Source of the DNA: Verrucomicrobiia bacterium
Lineage (GTDB): Bacteria > Verrucomicrobiota > Verrucomicrobiia > Verrucomicrobiales > DEV007
NCBI GenBank assembly: GCA_030425385.1
Contig: JAUIAH010000012.1
Location: 121,102-185,101, forward strand
DNA: 64,000 nt
Direction: 5' to 3'
Made by a program: the position numbers and the translations under genes. Of this stretch, positions 44,032 to 53,999 are shown one piece after another (position 1 is the first letter of the stretch; every line of letters starts with the position of its first letter). The notes beneath the pieces were generated by a model. It did no database searches, was not told the origin of the DNA, and worked only from the letters and a program-made list of their open reading frames with translations.

Positions 44032-45341
44032 AAGCCGCCATTTCGAAATGGTGCGAGGAAGCGGCGAAACACGTGCCCAGGAGTGATTTGGATGAGCTCG
44101 AAGCCCACCTCAGGGATGGCATCGAGGATCGGGTGAAAGCGGGCCTTTCGGAAGAAGAAGCCTTCGCTGTGGTGACGCATCGCCTCGGCGATGCCGAGAT
44201 CATCGGCAAGGAATTGATCCGTGAGTCGGGCAAGCTATCTCCAAGCGTGCGCCCTCGTCGGCGACAGATGCCTTCGGCTCTTTGTGTCATGATCCCGATT
44301 CTTGCGGTGATGGTATTGTGGTTTGTGTTAGAATATGTTAGTGCGTTTCTATCACAGAGCTACACATCTCAGGTGACCTTTGAGGTGCAGCCCATGCAAG
44401 TGGGCGCAAGCTTCCCAATGTTTGAAGGGAGAGAGGTCAAGCAGGTGAAGCCAGTGGATTTGCCAACGGAAGTGGAAGTGGTACGAGGAAAGCGTACACT
44501 ATACGAGGTGGTGGATTCGCTTCGTCTCGACAAGGGGTGGGAAATCACGCGTCCTCTCGCATACGTACGCTTGGCGCAGAGACTCACGGTGGAGTCCCTC
44601 GGGGATGCGCAAATGGTCCGAGTGTCCTACCGTGGAGAGGATCCTCAGCTCTCGGCAAATGTTGCGAATGGCGTGGCGAATGCCTATCAAGATCGCAAGA
44701 GAGCCATCACGAGTCACCGCTTGACCAATGAACTCGTCACGCTGGAGATGCAGTTAAAAGTGCAAACGGATCGAGTGGAGGAGGCGCGTTTGAGAATGTT
44801 AGACCTGGGAGAGCGCTATCGTATCACTCCCAAGGATGTTGACCTGGCCAATGAAGCCATTCGCAGCAGTTCTGAAGCGGTGCGAGAAGTGGAATTGGCT
44901 CTTGCTAGGGCACAAACTCCTGATGAACGAACCAAACTGCGAGAGGAGTTTGCAGCGATGAAGGACATCAGAGAGAGCTACAAAGACAGGATGATGGATA
45001 TCCAGCGCAAGATCGCCGAGTGGGAGGAAGCGAAGAAAGAGTATGAGTTGCAGACGGAGATGCTTGCTAGCATGCAGGAAACGTTCGCCAAATCGCAGGT
45101 GTTGCTTACCATGCCGTTGGTTCCTATCATTATCCACGAAGAAGCGGAGGTGGCGACGGACCCCGATCTCGTCTCCTGGACGGCCCTCTGGTCAGGCGTC
45201 TTCACCAAGGGCTGGCCAGCGCTGATCCTGGCAGCGCTTGGCGGACTTTTCTGGGGATGGAGCAATGGCCGTCCCGACCGCGAGCCCGTGTCCCTGGAGC
45301 GCGGCGAGATGAGCAGGGAAGACGAAATCTCCTGGGCCTAA
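44019..45341 (+). CDS. HAAS-Wzz fusion membrane protein, PadR-coupled
   Basis: A 440-residue protein with an unusual domain order. Residues about 15-65 (DLDELEAHLRDGIEDRVKAG, LSEEEAFAVVTHRLGDAE) match the HAAS/permease-prefix type domain that often accompanies PadR regulators. TM1 is at about 86-111 (LCVMIPILAVMVLWFVLEYV). A Wzz/GumC-like chain-length-determinant fold follows (about 115-235): YTSQVTFEVQPMQ, LPTEVEVVRGKRTLYEVVDS, and VSYRGEDPQLSANVANGVAN. A coiled coil covers about 240-380. TM2 is near 395-420 (WPALILAALGGLFWGW). There is no tyrosine-kinase domain and no polysaccharide cluster nearby. The coupled regulator suggests envelope-stress or surface-polymer control, which is inference. 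Confidence 0.75.
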   Translation: MSNIEAAISKWCEEAAKHVPRSDLDELEAHLRDGIEDRVKAGLSEEEAFAVVTHRLGDAEIIGKELIRESGKLSPSVRPRRRQMPSALCVMIPILAVMVLWFVLEYVSAFLSQSYTSQVTFEVQPMQVGASFPMFEGREVKQVKPVDLPTEVEVVRGKRTLYEVVDSLRLDKGWEITRPLAYVRLAQRLTVESLGDAQMVRVSYRGEDPQLSANVANGVANAYQDRKRAITSHRLTNELVTLEMQLKVQTDRVEEARLRMLDLGERYRITPKDVDLANEAIRSSSEAVREVELALARAQTPDERTKLREEFAAMKDIRESYKDRMMDIQRKIAEWEEAKKEYELQTEMLASMQETFAKSQVLLTMPLVPIIIHEEAEVATDPDLVSWTALWSGVFTKGWPALILAALGGLFWGWSNGRPDREPVSLERGEMSREDEISWA

Positions 45342-45466
45342 CGTTTATAGACTGCGTGGGGGCTGCGCGCATTGGCCAACCAGTCGGGCGACCGCAGGAG
45401 ATCGCGTTCTCAAGGAGGCAAACCGGGCTTGACGGGTCACTAGGCCCCGGCCTCAATGGGGGCAGC

Positions 45467-46477
45467 ATGAATAAGACTCCGAAGATCATCAACGATCCCA
45501 ACGCCTGCGCGGCTGAATTGCTGGATGGCCTGGTTGAGGCCTATGATGGAGCGGCCCGGAAGGTCGGAAAGGGTTCCATCGTGATGAACGACTTGCCCGA
45601 GGGGAAAGTGGCGCTGCTCGTGGGTGGCGGCAGTGGACATGAGCCGATCTATCACGGTCTCGTCGGACGGAACATGGCGGACGGCGCCGCCTGTGGCGAC
45701 ATCTTTGCAGCGCCTCCACCGGATATCGTCTTGGAAGCAACGCAGGCCGTCGATCGCGGGAAAGGCGTGCTCTACCTTTACGGAAACTACGCTGGTGATG
45801 TGATGAATTTCGACATGGGTGCGGAGTTGGCCTCGGATGAAGACATCGAGGTGCAGACCGTGCTCATCTGGGACGATGTGGCGTCCGCGCCCCCTGAGAG
45901 GAAAGAGGATCGCCGTGGGATCGCTGGTCTTGTGCTGATCGTGAAGATCGCTGGGGCAGCCGCCGCCGCCGTCGATTCTCTCGAAGAGTTGGTGAGGATC
46001 ACCAGGAAGGCCCGAGACAACACACGCTCCGTCGGGGTGGCGGTGGCAGCGGGCTCCATCCCAGCCACGGGTGCCCCCACCTTCGAATTGGAAGAGGGCA
46101 AGATGGGCGTGGGCATGGGCATTCACGGGGAGAAGGGGGTGCGTGTGGATACCATCTGCACGGCGGATGAGCTGGCCCCGCAGCTGTTGGAAATCATCCT
46201 CGGAGATGACTTGGAGTTGGGCGAGGGAGACGAGATCCTGCTCTTCGTCAACAGCTTGGGATCCACCACACAGATGGAACTGCTGATCATGAATCGCGCC
46301 CTCAAGCCGCTTTTGGCCGAGAAAGGGATCAAGGTCTACGATACGGTGATTGGCGATATTGTGACCTGCCAGGAAATGGCTGGGCTCTCTGTCAGTGTGC
46401 TTAAACTGGACGATGAATTGAAGAAATACTGGAACATGCCCTGCCAATCGGTGGGCTATTCCAAGATGGAGTCCTAA
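45467..46477 (+). CDS. dhaK: Dihydroxyacetone kinase subunit DhaK
   Basis: A 336-residue subunit that binds dihydroxyacetone through a covalent hemiaminal to histidine. The predicted His is His 220 in VGMGIHGEKGV. Other motifs are LLVGGGSGHEPIYHGLVG, FAAPPPDIVLEATQAV, LYLYGNYAGDVMNFDM, and NSLGSTTQMELLIMNR. The start at ATG 45467 is chosen because the long upstream open frame (from 45257) lies within the previous gene and is not DhaK-like. dhaL follows after 10 bp. No dhaM (PTS subunit) is present, so the phosphate donor is probably ATP or a distant PTS protein. Confidence 0.93.
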   Translation: MNKTPKIINDPNACAAELLDGLVEAYDGAARKVGKGSIVMNDLPEGKVALLVGGGSGHEPIYHGLVGRNMADGAACGDIFAAPPPDIVLEATQAVDRGKGVLYLYGNYAGDVMNFDMGAELASDEDIEVQTVLIWDDVASAPPERKEDRRGIAGLVLIVKIAGAAAAAVDSLEELVRITRKARDNTRSVGVAVAAGSIPATGAPTFELEEGKMGVGMGIHGEKGVRVDTICTADELAPQLLEIILGDDLELGEGDEILLFVNSLGSTTQMELLIMNRALKPLLAEKGIKVYDTVIGDIVTCQEMAGLSVSVLKLDDELKKYWNMPCQSVGYSKMES

Positions 46478-46487
46478 CAAACACTTT

Positions 46488-47123
46488 ATGAGTAAGGAAA
46501 GTCTGAATCTGGAAGAGGTCGTCGAGATGCTCGATGGCGTGTGTGACAAGATCATCGCGAGCGAGCCGATCTTGTCCGAGGCTGATCGGAACATCGGTGA
46601 CGGTGATCATGGCCTCGGCATGCAACGGGGCATGACTGCAGCCAAGGAGAAATTGGCAGAGGGCGGTTTCCCCTCCATCGATAAAGCGCTGATGGCAGTA
46701 GGCATGGCGATGATGAGCAGCATGGGTGGGGCGTCGGGAGCCATCTTTGGCACGCTCTTTAGCAATGGAGGCAAGGCGGTCGCCGGGTGTGAGAACTTTG
46801 ATAGTAAGGCGCTCGCAGCATTCCTCAAGGCTGCCTGTGAAGGGGTGCAAGCCCGTGGCAAAGCTGAGGTCGGCGACAAGACGGTGGTCGATGCGCTTGC
46901 GCCTGCGGCTGAGAAGGCTGCCGAGACGGAAGCCGCGCCTTTGGAAGAAGCCTTGGATTCAGTGGCTGAGGCGGCGGAATCAGGGAAGGAGGCGAGCAAG
47001 GACATGGTGGCAAAGTTTGGCCGGGCCAAGTCGCTCGGCGACGGTGCTGTGGGTCATCCCGATGCGGGGGCCTTGTCTTTCAGCCTCATCGTCCAGGCAA
47101 TGCGCGACTACGTGAAACCGTAG
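46488..47123 (+). CDS. dhaL: Dihydroxyacetone kinase subunit DhaL
   Basis: A 211-residue helical subunit that holds ADP/ATP and transfers phosphate to dihydroxyacetone on DhaK. The metal-binding Asp triad is Asp 33, 38 and 40 (SEADRNIGDGDHGLGMQRGM). GGASGAIFGTLF and VGDKTVVDALAP match the DhaL nucleotide-binding loops. The C-terminal AKSLGDGAVGHPDAGALSFS is typical. Separate K and L genes without a PTS partner leave the phosphoryl donor open. No Shine-Dalgarno is visible before ATG 46488. recC starts 39 bp downstream on the same strand. Confidence 0.94.
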   Translation: MSKESLNLEEVVEMLDGVCDKIIASEPILSEADRNIGDGDHGLGMQRGMTAAKEKLAEGGFPSIDKALMAVGMAMMSSMGGASGAIFGTLFSNGGKAVAGCENFDSKALAAFLKAACEGVQARGKAEVGDKTVVDALAPAAEKAAETEAAPLEEALDSVAEAAESGKEASKDMVAKFGRAKSLGDGAVGHPDAGALSFSLIVQAMRDYVKP

Positions 47124-47162
47124 GCCAGGGCAGACATCTGCTCTCGCGCGTGGATTCCCTTC

Positions 47163-50100
47163 ATGCTGCACGTTCATTCCTCCAACCGGGTCGAAGTGCT
47201 CGCCGAGCACCTCGCAGAGTTGCTGAGGACGCCTTTGGCCGATCCCTTTCAAGAGGACGTCGTTCTCGTTCATAGTCAGGGATTGGAACGTTGGCTTTCG
47301 CTCCAGCTAGCGGAAGCGTTAGGGGTCTGTGCTCATGTGGATTTCCCCTTCCCAGTGACCTTTCTCACCAAGGTCATGGTGGCAAATACCACTTCGTGGG
47401 ATCCTGAGCGGGCGGCATTGTTAGAGCCAGAGACGCTCGTCTGGGCGTTGATGGAAGTCTTGCCCATGGTGGCAGCGCAGTCTGGTGCCGAGCCGCTTGC
47501 GGCCTTTCTCAATCCGGAAAGCACGCAGAGCGATGTCCGACTCTATCAGTTATCTCATCGCTTGGCGCAGTTGTTCGATCGCTATCAGATCTACCGCCCA
47601 CAGCTCTTGCGCCGCTGGCAAAGTGGTCGCGTGCTAGAGGGCGAGCGGTGGCAGGCGCTCGTGTGGCAGGCGTTGATCCGGCGCTTCGGGCAAGGACACC
47701 GTTCTGCCTTGAAGGATGCCTTTCTCCAACGATTGCGGAATGAGGGGCCCCAATCGACTCTGACAGAACTCCCGTCACGGATTTCCCTCTTTGGCATTTC
47801 GTCGTTGGCACCCTTCTTTGTCGAGATCTTGCAAGCGCTGGCTCCTCACACAGAAGTCCATTTCTTCTTTCTGAATCCTTGTCAGGAATACTGGGGAGAC
47901 ATTCTCTCTCGCAAGCAGCGCGCGAAACTGTCGCGGCGACGAGGAAAGACGCCCGATCCCTGGGATCAATTGGAATTGGGGCTCTCTGCGGAGCCTGATT
48001 TCGAGAATGAATTGCTCGCTTACTTTGGCAAGATGGGGCGAGATTTCTTCGATCTCCTCGTGGATTTGGATCATGTGGAGCAGCATGAGGACTTTCGCTT
48101 GCCTACTGGCAGGAGCGCCCTTGCTGGGGTGCAGCATGACATCCTAGCACTGCAAGAAGGGCAAGGGGAATGGGATCATGCGGAGGAGGCAATTTGTCCT
48201 AGCATTCAGGTCCACAGTTGTCACAGTGCCATGCGGGAAGTGGAGGTTCTCAATGACGTCCTGCTAGACCTTTTCGAACGGCATGAGGGGTTGACGCCGA
48301 GAGATGTGATCGTGATGGCTCCTCGAATCGAGGACTACAGTTCCAAGATTCACGCCGTCTTCGGTCGAGCGCGATCGGATGAGCGGTATCTCCCTTACGA
48401 TATCGCTGATCGCACGCCGCGCTTGTCCCATACCTTGGGGAGCGCCTTTCTCCGGTTGCTCGCCTTGCCAGAAACACGTTGGGAGGCGAGTGAGATCTTT
48501 GGGATCCTGGAGAGTGTCCCCGTGATGCGGTGCTTTGGCATCACGGAAACGGGGTTGGACCGTCTGCGCCATTGGGTGGCGGCGAGCGGCGCCCGTTGGG
48601 CACCTGACGGGGACGCGAAGGAGGCATGGGACTTGCCTGCGACACATGAGAACACCTGGGCATTTGGGATCGAACGGTTATTGTTAGGCTATGCCATGCC
48701 TGGTCGGGAGGCACAGGTGTTTCATGGGGTCCTGCCCTATGATCACGTTGAAGGAGGGGACGTGGAGATCTTAAGCGCCTTTCTGCGTTTCTGGGATCAG
48801 TTAGGCGAGTGGAGACGGTTGCTCGCCAATGAACATCCCGCTGCGCGATGGGCGGCCTTGGGACGTCATCTCGTCCGAGAATTCTTCATTGATGACCCTG
48901 CTTATGAGCGTGAGTTGAATTTCCTCTACGATCTCTTTGATGCTTTTGAGGAGGTGACGAATCAGGCTGGATTGCAAATGCCGCTCACGCGGGCGGTCTT
49001 CCAAGCCTATGTCGAGCAGCGTCTTGATGAGTCGCGGAGCGCGGGCGGATTCTTCACGGGTGGAGTGACCTTCTGCAATCTGCTCCCCATGCGGAGCATT
49101 CCCTTTCGCGTGGTGGTGTTGTTAGGCATGGGAGCGCGCGACTTTCCTCGGCCAGAGCACCAGTTCACCTTCGATCTCATGCGAGAAACGCCCATGCGAG
49201 GAGATCGAAGCCGCAAGCACGAAGACCGCTACATGTTCTTGGAGGCGTTGTTAGCCGCGCGGGATCATTTCATCGTGCTCTATACGGGACAAAGCATGAA
49301 GGACAACAGTGAGATGTCCCCCAGCGTCTTTGTCACGCAGCTACGTGACTACATGGAGCGCGTCTTTCAATGGCCCGAAGAGCGCTACGGAAGAGCACAT
49401 CGGCTCCAGCCGTTTAGTGCCGCCTATTTCGATCCTGATAGTGGGTTTCGCACCTTTGCAAGGGAGTATTTGGACGCTCCGCGTGAAATGCCGTTGGCAG
49501 ATCCGGTCTCGGTGGATGATGTGGAAATGGGGAGGGAGAAGAAAGTCGTGACCGTGGATGACCTTCGACGATTCTTACAGCACCCGGTGGCGGCATTCTT
49601 CCAGCATCAGTTCGGTCTCCGCAAACCGAGAGAAGCGCTCGAAACCTTGGATGTGGAACCGATGGGTCTGAATGCGTTGGAACAATGGCAGTTGGATCAA
49701 TGGATCCTGCAATTGGTTGAGCAGGGCCTGTCCAATGCCGCTATCGGGGAAGTCCTGCGCGGCTCTGGGCGCTTGCCTCACGGGGCTCACGGAGAGAGTG
49801 AATTAGCGCAACTGCTAGCGAGAGTGACGACGTTTCGGGAACACATGAATACCTTCCTGGGAGGGCCCCCAGAAGACCCCGTCCCGGTGGATCTGGAGGT
49901 GGGTGACTGGCGTGTGGTCGGGCAGTTGTCGGGCATTTATGCAGGGGGACTGCGGCGCGTGCGCTTTGGACGGGTGCGGCCTCAGGATCAGTACGCGCTC
50001 TGGGTGGATCATCTCATCGCGCAGAGCCTATCCACGATCCCCAACCAACCCAGTGCCCTTCTTGGTCGCGGTCCCAAGGTGGTGCCTTTGCAAGAGTTTG

Positions 50101-50423
50101 CCACCTCTCATGCAGCTCTGCACGAGTTGCGCCGCTTGGTGGAATGGCGTGCTCGGGGATTGGAGCGACCTCTCCCTCTCTTTCCTAAGGCCTCAATGAC
50201 CTATGCGGTGGAGCAGCGGAAACGGCGTCGCCCCTACGAATGCCGGCGTAAAGCCGAAGACGTGTGGAAAGGACGGCAACAAATGGATGCTGAGAAGGAT
50301 GATTACTATCACCACCTTGCGTTTGGTCAGATTGAGAGGCCCTTGGATCGTGAGTTTGAAGAACTGAGTGAGAAACTGGTGCGGCCCATTCTGGACGCTC
50401 AACCCCGAAGCGCATCGGTCTAG
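47163..50423 (+). CDS. recC: Exodeoxyribonuclease V subunit RecC
   Basis: A 1086-residue RecC that, in the RecBCD helicase-nuclease, scans for the recombination hotspot (Chi). The N-terminus MLHVHSSNRVEVLAEHLAEL and LVHSQGLERWLSLQLAEALG are classic RecC motifs. Further support comes from FPFPVTFL, RIEDYSSKIHAVFG, and GAFTGGVTF-like segments (GGFFTGGVTFCNLLPMRSIP). The C-terminal half has TVDDLRRFLQHPVAAFF, the inactive-nuclease-like region of RecC. It begins the recC-recB-recD-sbcD-sbcC run, whose members overlap or lie within a dozen bases of each other. Confidence 0.93.
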   Translation: MLHVHSSNRVEVLAEHLAELLRTPLADPFQEDVVLVHSQGLERWLSLQLAEALGVCAHVDFPFPVTFLTKVMVANTTSWDPERAALLEPETLVWALMEVLPMVAAQSGAEPLAAFLNPESTQSDVRLYQLSHRLAQLFDRYQIYRPQLLRRWQSGRVLEGERWQALVWQALIRRFGQGHRSALKDAFLQRLRNEGPQSTLTELPSRISLFGISSLAPFFVEILQALAPHTEVHFFFLNPCQEYWGDILSRKQRAKLSRRRGKTPDPWDQLELGLSAEPDFENELLAYFGKMGRDFFDLLVDLDHVEQHEDFRLPTGRSALAGVQHDILALQEGQGEWDHAEEAICPSIQVHSCHSAMREVEVLNDVLLDLFERHEGLTPRDVIVMAPRIEDYSSKIHAVFGRARSDERYLPYDIADRTPRLSHTLGSAFLRLLALPETRWEASEIFGILESVPVMRCFGITETGLDRLRHWVAASGARWAPDGDAKEAWDLPATHENTWAFGIERLLLGYAMPGREAQVFHGVLPYDHVEGGDVEILSAFLRFWDQLGEWRRLLANEHPAARWAALGRHLVREFFIDDPAYERELNFLYDLFDAFEEVTNQAGLQMPLTRAVFQAYVEQRLDESRSAGGFFTGGVTFCNLLPMRSIPFRVVVLLGMGARDFPRPEHQFTFDLMRETPMRGDRSRKHEDRYMFLEALLAARDHFIVLYTGQSMKDNSEMSPSVFVTQLRDYMERVFQWPEERYGRAHRLQPFSAAYFDPDSGFRTFAREYLDAPREMPLADPVSVDDVEMGREKKVVTVDDLRRFLQHPVAAFFQHQFGLRKPREALETLDVEPMGLNALEQWQLDQWILQLVEQGLSNAAIGEVLRGSGRLPHGAHGESELAQLLARVTTFREHMNTFLGGPPEDPVPVDLEVGDWRVVGQLSGIYAGGLRRVRFGRVRPQDQYALWVDHLIAQSLSTIPNQPSALLGRGPKVVPLQEFATSHAALHELRRLVEWRARGLERPLPLFPKASMTYAVEQRKRRRPYECRRKAEDVWKGRQQMDAEKDDYYHHLAFGQIERPLDREFEELSEKLVRPILDAQPRSASV

Positions 50424-50426
50424 CAG

Positions 50427-53400
50427 GTGATGATGAAAGCGTTCCATGCCATCACTTGCCCTTTGGAAGGCTGTGTCTTTATCGAAGCCAGCGCGGGTAC
50501 GGGGAAGACTCACAGTATCACCAGCTTGGTGCTGCGTCTGATCCTGGAAAAGGGTCAGGATGTGGCAAGTTGTCTTCTCGTGACCTATACCAATGCGGCC
50601 ACGGATGAGCTTCGGAAGAAGACACGGGAACGCTTGAAGCAGGCCTTGCGGCAAGTCGAGGGACGCCTGGGGGAAGAGGAAACGCCTGATTTGTTGATCT
50701 GTGAGATGCTGGAGGCGGATCGGATCGATCCGGCGAGCGCAGCTGTCCAGATTCGGCAAGCATTGCTCAATATCGACGAGCTCGCCGTCTTGACGATCCA
50801 TAGTTTCTGCCAACGCATTCTGCGTGACCGAGCCTTCGAGAGTGGCCAATTGTTCGACACAGAGTTAGAGCCTGATGAGGCCAGCATGATTCAGGAAGCA
50901 GTGTGGGATTTCTGGAGAATCCTCATTCCGCGTCAGGAGGAGAGCTTCTTCACCTACCTACGGCTGCAACGTCGTGGCTTAAAGGATTTGTTAGCCTTGG
51001 CCAAGACGGCTGTGTCGCGAGCGGATGCGGCTGTCTTGCCGCGGGCGGCGGAAATCGCGGTTTCTCCCTTGGAAGAAGCGTTAGAGCAAGCTTTGGAGGT
51101 CCTGCGGCGTTGCTTGGAAACCTCTCGTGAAGAGGTGGAGGCGCAGCTCACCAGTGGTGCCGTCAATCCACGGATCTATCAGGGCGCTCGGATCCGCAAC
51201 TGGCTCACAGAATTGCGCGATTGGTCGAGACAATCACGGCCGCTGCCCTCGGGATGCGACACGCTGGTGCGATTCACCAATGCGACCTTGGAGGAGGCCT
51301 CCATGGATGGGCACGAGCGCGTGTCCCACGAGTTCTATGATCTTTGTGATCGCGTGCAGGAACTGGGGAGTCAATTGGAGGCTTTGCTAGACGAGCGTTG
51401 GATCCAGATCAAACGTGATCTCTTGGTCTACTTGCGTCAGCGGCTACCCGAAAGGAAACGAGAGGTCAATCGATTTGCCTACGAGGATCTCCTCGTCAAT
51501 GCCCTGCGAGCGTTGCGCGAGCCTGATAGCGGCTTATCGGAAGCCCTTTCTCTGCAGTATCCAACCATCTTGATCGATGAATTTCAGGATACGGACCCAA
51601 CACAGTATGCGATCTTTCATCAGATTCATGAGTGTGCTTCCCATCAATTACTCTGTCTCATTGGTGATCCGAAGCAGGCCATCTATGCCTTTAGGGGCGG
51701 CGACATCTTCACTTACACGCATGCGCGTGACGCGGCTGACGAAATCCTGACATTGACAGAGAATTGGCGTTCTTCCGATGCTCTCATCCACGCGGTGAAC
51801 GCGGTTTATGCGCACGCCCCGCGCCCTTTCTGGACGGAGGCGATCCACTACTATCCAGTCACTCCGGCGAGCATCAGCGCGGAGGCGCGGCAGCGGACAT
51901 TGGTGGGCGATCCCATGGCGCCAATGCAGATTTGGCAGATCGGAGCAGAGTATTCGGCCTATCAAACAGACCAGACGTGTTTGGAGGCTACCTGCCAGGA
52001 GATCGCGCGCCTGATTCGCTTGGGGCAGGAGGGCGAACTCGAAGCCAACGGTCGCTCCCTGGTTCCCTCTGATATTGCCATCCTTATTCGGAGCCACTAT
52101 CAGGCGGGAGCTCTTCAGCGTCGTCTGCAAGAGGTTGGCGTGCGTTCGGTAAGCTATGACCGGCAACATGTCTTTCTCTCCCATGAGGCAGCCGACTTCG
52201 AGATCTTTCTTCATGTGTTAGCGAGCCCACGAGATGAGAATCTGCTCAAGGCGTTCCTTCTCAGTGATCTCATGGGCTATCAGCGGCATGATCTGCGGGC
52301 TCTTCTCGCTGACGAAGGGCGATGGGGAGCGCTGTTAGAGACGATGGCTGCGTATCGGCAGCAGTGGAAGATGGAGGGCTTTGTCGTGATGTTCCGCCGC
52401 TTCTTGCGTGAGGAGCGGTTGGCACGGCGTTTGTTAGGATTGAGCAATGGGGAACGTCGCCTCACCAATGTCCTTCATCTTGCGGAGCTCACAGAGGAGA
52501 CCCAGGCCGCCGGGAAGCTGAGCATGCATGCAACGTTGCAATGGTACACGTCGCAACGACGCGCCACACTTTCGGAAGAGAAGGAGCTACGCTTGGAAAG
52601 CGATGACGACCGCGTGCGGATCCTCACGATTCATCGCAGCAAAGGCTTGGAGTTTCCTATCGTCTTCATGCCCTTCGCTTGGGCGGGAAGAACAACGGCT
52701 CGGCAGGCTGATCACGTGGCCTTCCACCGCAAGGATGATGAGATGATGATGCGCTTTATTGATGTGGGATCCGCCGACTTTGAGCAACATCGGGATTTAG
52801 CCTGGGAAGAGGATGCGGCAGAGGAGCTGCGCATGCTGTATGTGGCCCTCACGCGTGCGCAGCACCGCGTCTACCTCCTCTGTGTTCCCGAATCGCCAAA
52901 GTACAAGACATCGAGCCTAGCCTATCTCTGGCATCATCGCGACCGCGACACCGAAGGGACTCTGGCGCAGGTGCATGATCGCTTCTCGCGCTTGGCGGTG
53001 GGGCGTTTCCGCGAGGATTATGCTAAGCTCGTGGGGCATGGGGAAGGGACCATTGCCTTCCGCACCTGGGACGGCCGAGGGGGAGAAGGCGTGGTGGTGG
53101 AATCGGAAACTCCTGTCCAGGAAGGGCGACGTTTCCGCGGTGAGATTCCGAAGCACTGGGGCATCACGAGTTACTCGGGATTGGCGGGACATGGGGAAAC
53201 GTTAGAATTGCCAGATCGCGATACGACCGAACCCTTTCCTGTCCCTCGAGTCTCGCCCTCGCAGCTCTCAGGCATGGCGGCTCTCCCGCGCGGTACGCGC
53301 ACGGGAAACATGCTGCATCTTCTCTACGAAAACCTGCGTTTTGATGCGGATCACACACAAATTCGGGACGAGGCGCAGGCGCAACTGACGGCCCACGGGC

Positions 53401-53999
53401 TTGCGCTCGATGATTGGCTGTCCGTGGTGACGGATCATACGGCGGCATTCTTTCGCTGTGATTTGGGTGGCTTTCGACTGGTGGATGTCGATCCAGCGCG
53501 TCGACTGAACGAGTTGGCCTTTCACTTTCCCATAGGGCTCCTCACTGCCGCTCGTTTGGAAGCGGCTTTCGCACAATGGGACCTGTTAGCGCAGCCGAAT
53601 CCGTTCGAATTCCATCCGGTTGAGGGCTATCTCAAAGGATTCATCGATCTTGTCTTCTGCCACCAGGGTAAATACTACGTGGCAGACTACAAATCGAATT
53701 TCCTTGGCCCGGAGGTGGAGGACTATCATTCCGATCGTTTGCCGATGGTGATGCAAGACGCGAATTACGTGCTCCAATACCATCTCTACGTGGTCGCGTT
53801 GCATCGGTATCTGAGTTATCGATTGGGCGATTCCTACGATTATGAACGTGACTTTGGGGGCGTCTTCTATCTCTTTGTGAGGGGGATGGATTTGGAGAAG
53901 AGCCCTCAGCATGGAGTCTACGTTGATCGACCCAGGAGAGAGGTGGTTACTGCCCTGTCAGCGACATTGTCAGGACAAAAGGAGGATCTCAATGGGTGA
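50427..53999 (+). CDS. recB: Exodeoxyribonuclease V subunit RecB
   Basis: A 1190-residue UvrD-type helicase with a C-terminal nuclease. Walker A is EASAGTGKTHSIT (20-32), motif II is ILIDEFQDTDPTQYAI, motif III is LIGDPKQAIYAFRGGDI, and later motifs are ILTIHRSKGLEFPIV and LRMLYVALTRAQHRVYL. The RecB nuclease signature is intact: GYLKGFIDLVF, then YYVADYKSNFLG near residues 1066-1093. The start is GTG 50427; ATG 50430 and 50433 follow at once and are equally good. It lies 3 bp after recC, and its stop overlaps recD by 8 bp. Confidence 0.95.
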   Translation: MMMKAFHAITCPLEGCVFIEASAGTGKTHSITSLVLRLILEKGQDVASCLLVTYTNAATDELRKKTRERLKQALRQVEGRLGEEETPDLLICEMLEADRIDPASAAVQIRQALLNIDELAVLTIHSFCQRILRDRAFESGQLFDTELEPDEASMIQEAVWDFWRILIPRQEESFFTYLRLQRRGLKDLLALAKTAVSRADAAVLPRAAEIAVSPLEEALEQALEVLRRCLETSREEVEAQLTSGAVNPRIYQGARIRNWLTELRDWSRQSRPLPSGCDTLVRFTNATLEEASMDGHERVSHEFYDLCDRVQELGSQLEALLDERWIQIKRDLLVYLRQRLPERKREVNRFAYEDLLVNALRALREPDSGLSEALSLQYPTILIDEFQDTDPTQYAIFHQIHECASHQLLCLIGDPKQAIYAFRGGDIFTYTHARDAADEILTLTENWRSSDALIHAVNAVYAHAPRPFWTEAIHYYPVTPASISAEARQRTLVGDPMAPMQIWQIGAEYSAYQTDQTCLEATCQEIARLIRLGQEGELEANGRSLVPSDIAILIRSHYQAGALQRRLQEVGVRSVSYDRQHVFLSHEAADFEIFLHVLASPRDENLLKAFLLSDLMGYQRHDLRALLADEGRWGALLETMAAYRQQWKMEGFVVMFRRFLREERLARRLLGLSNGERRLTNVLHLAELTEETQAAGKLSMHATLQWYTSQRRATLSEEKELRLESDDDRVRILTIHRSKGLEFPIVFMPFAWAGRTTARQADHVAFHRKDDEMMMRFIDVGSADFEQHRDLAWEEDAAEELRMLYVALTRAQHRVYLLCVPESPKYKTSSLAYLWHHRDRDTEGTLAQVHDRFSRLAVGRFREDYAKLVGHGEGTIAFRTWDGRGGEGVVVESETPVQEGRRFRGEIPKHWGITSYSGLAGHGETLELPDRDTTEPFPVPRVSPSQLSGMAALPRGTRTGNMLHLLYENLRFDADHTQIRDEAQAQLTAHGLALDDWLSVVTDHTAAFFRCDLGGFRLVDVDPARRLNELAFHFPIGLLTAARLEAAFAQWDLLAQPNPFEFHPVEGYLKGFIDLVFCHQGKYYVADYKSNFLGPEVEDYHSDRLPMVMQDANYVLQYHLYVVALHRYLSYRLGDSYDYERDFGGVFYLFVRGMDLEKSPQHGVYVDRPRREVVTALSATLSGQKEDLNG
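53979..53985 (+). promoter_or_regulatory. Strong ribosome-binding site for recD
   Basis: AAGGAGG lies 6 nt before the recD ATG (53992), inside the end of recB. It stands out because most genes in the window lack a Shine-Dalgarno. It decides the recD start at 53992 over an upstream in-frame start at 53911. Confidence 0.8.
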
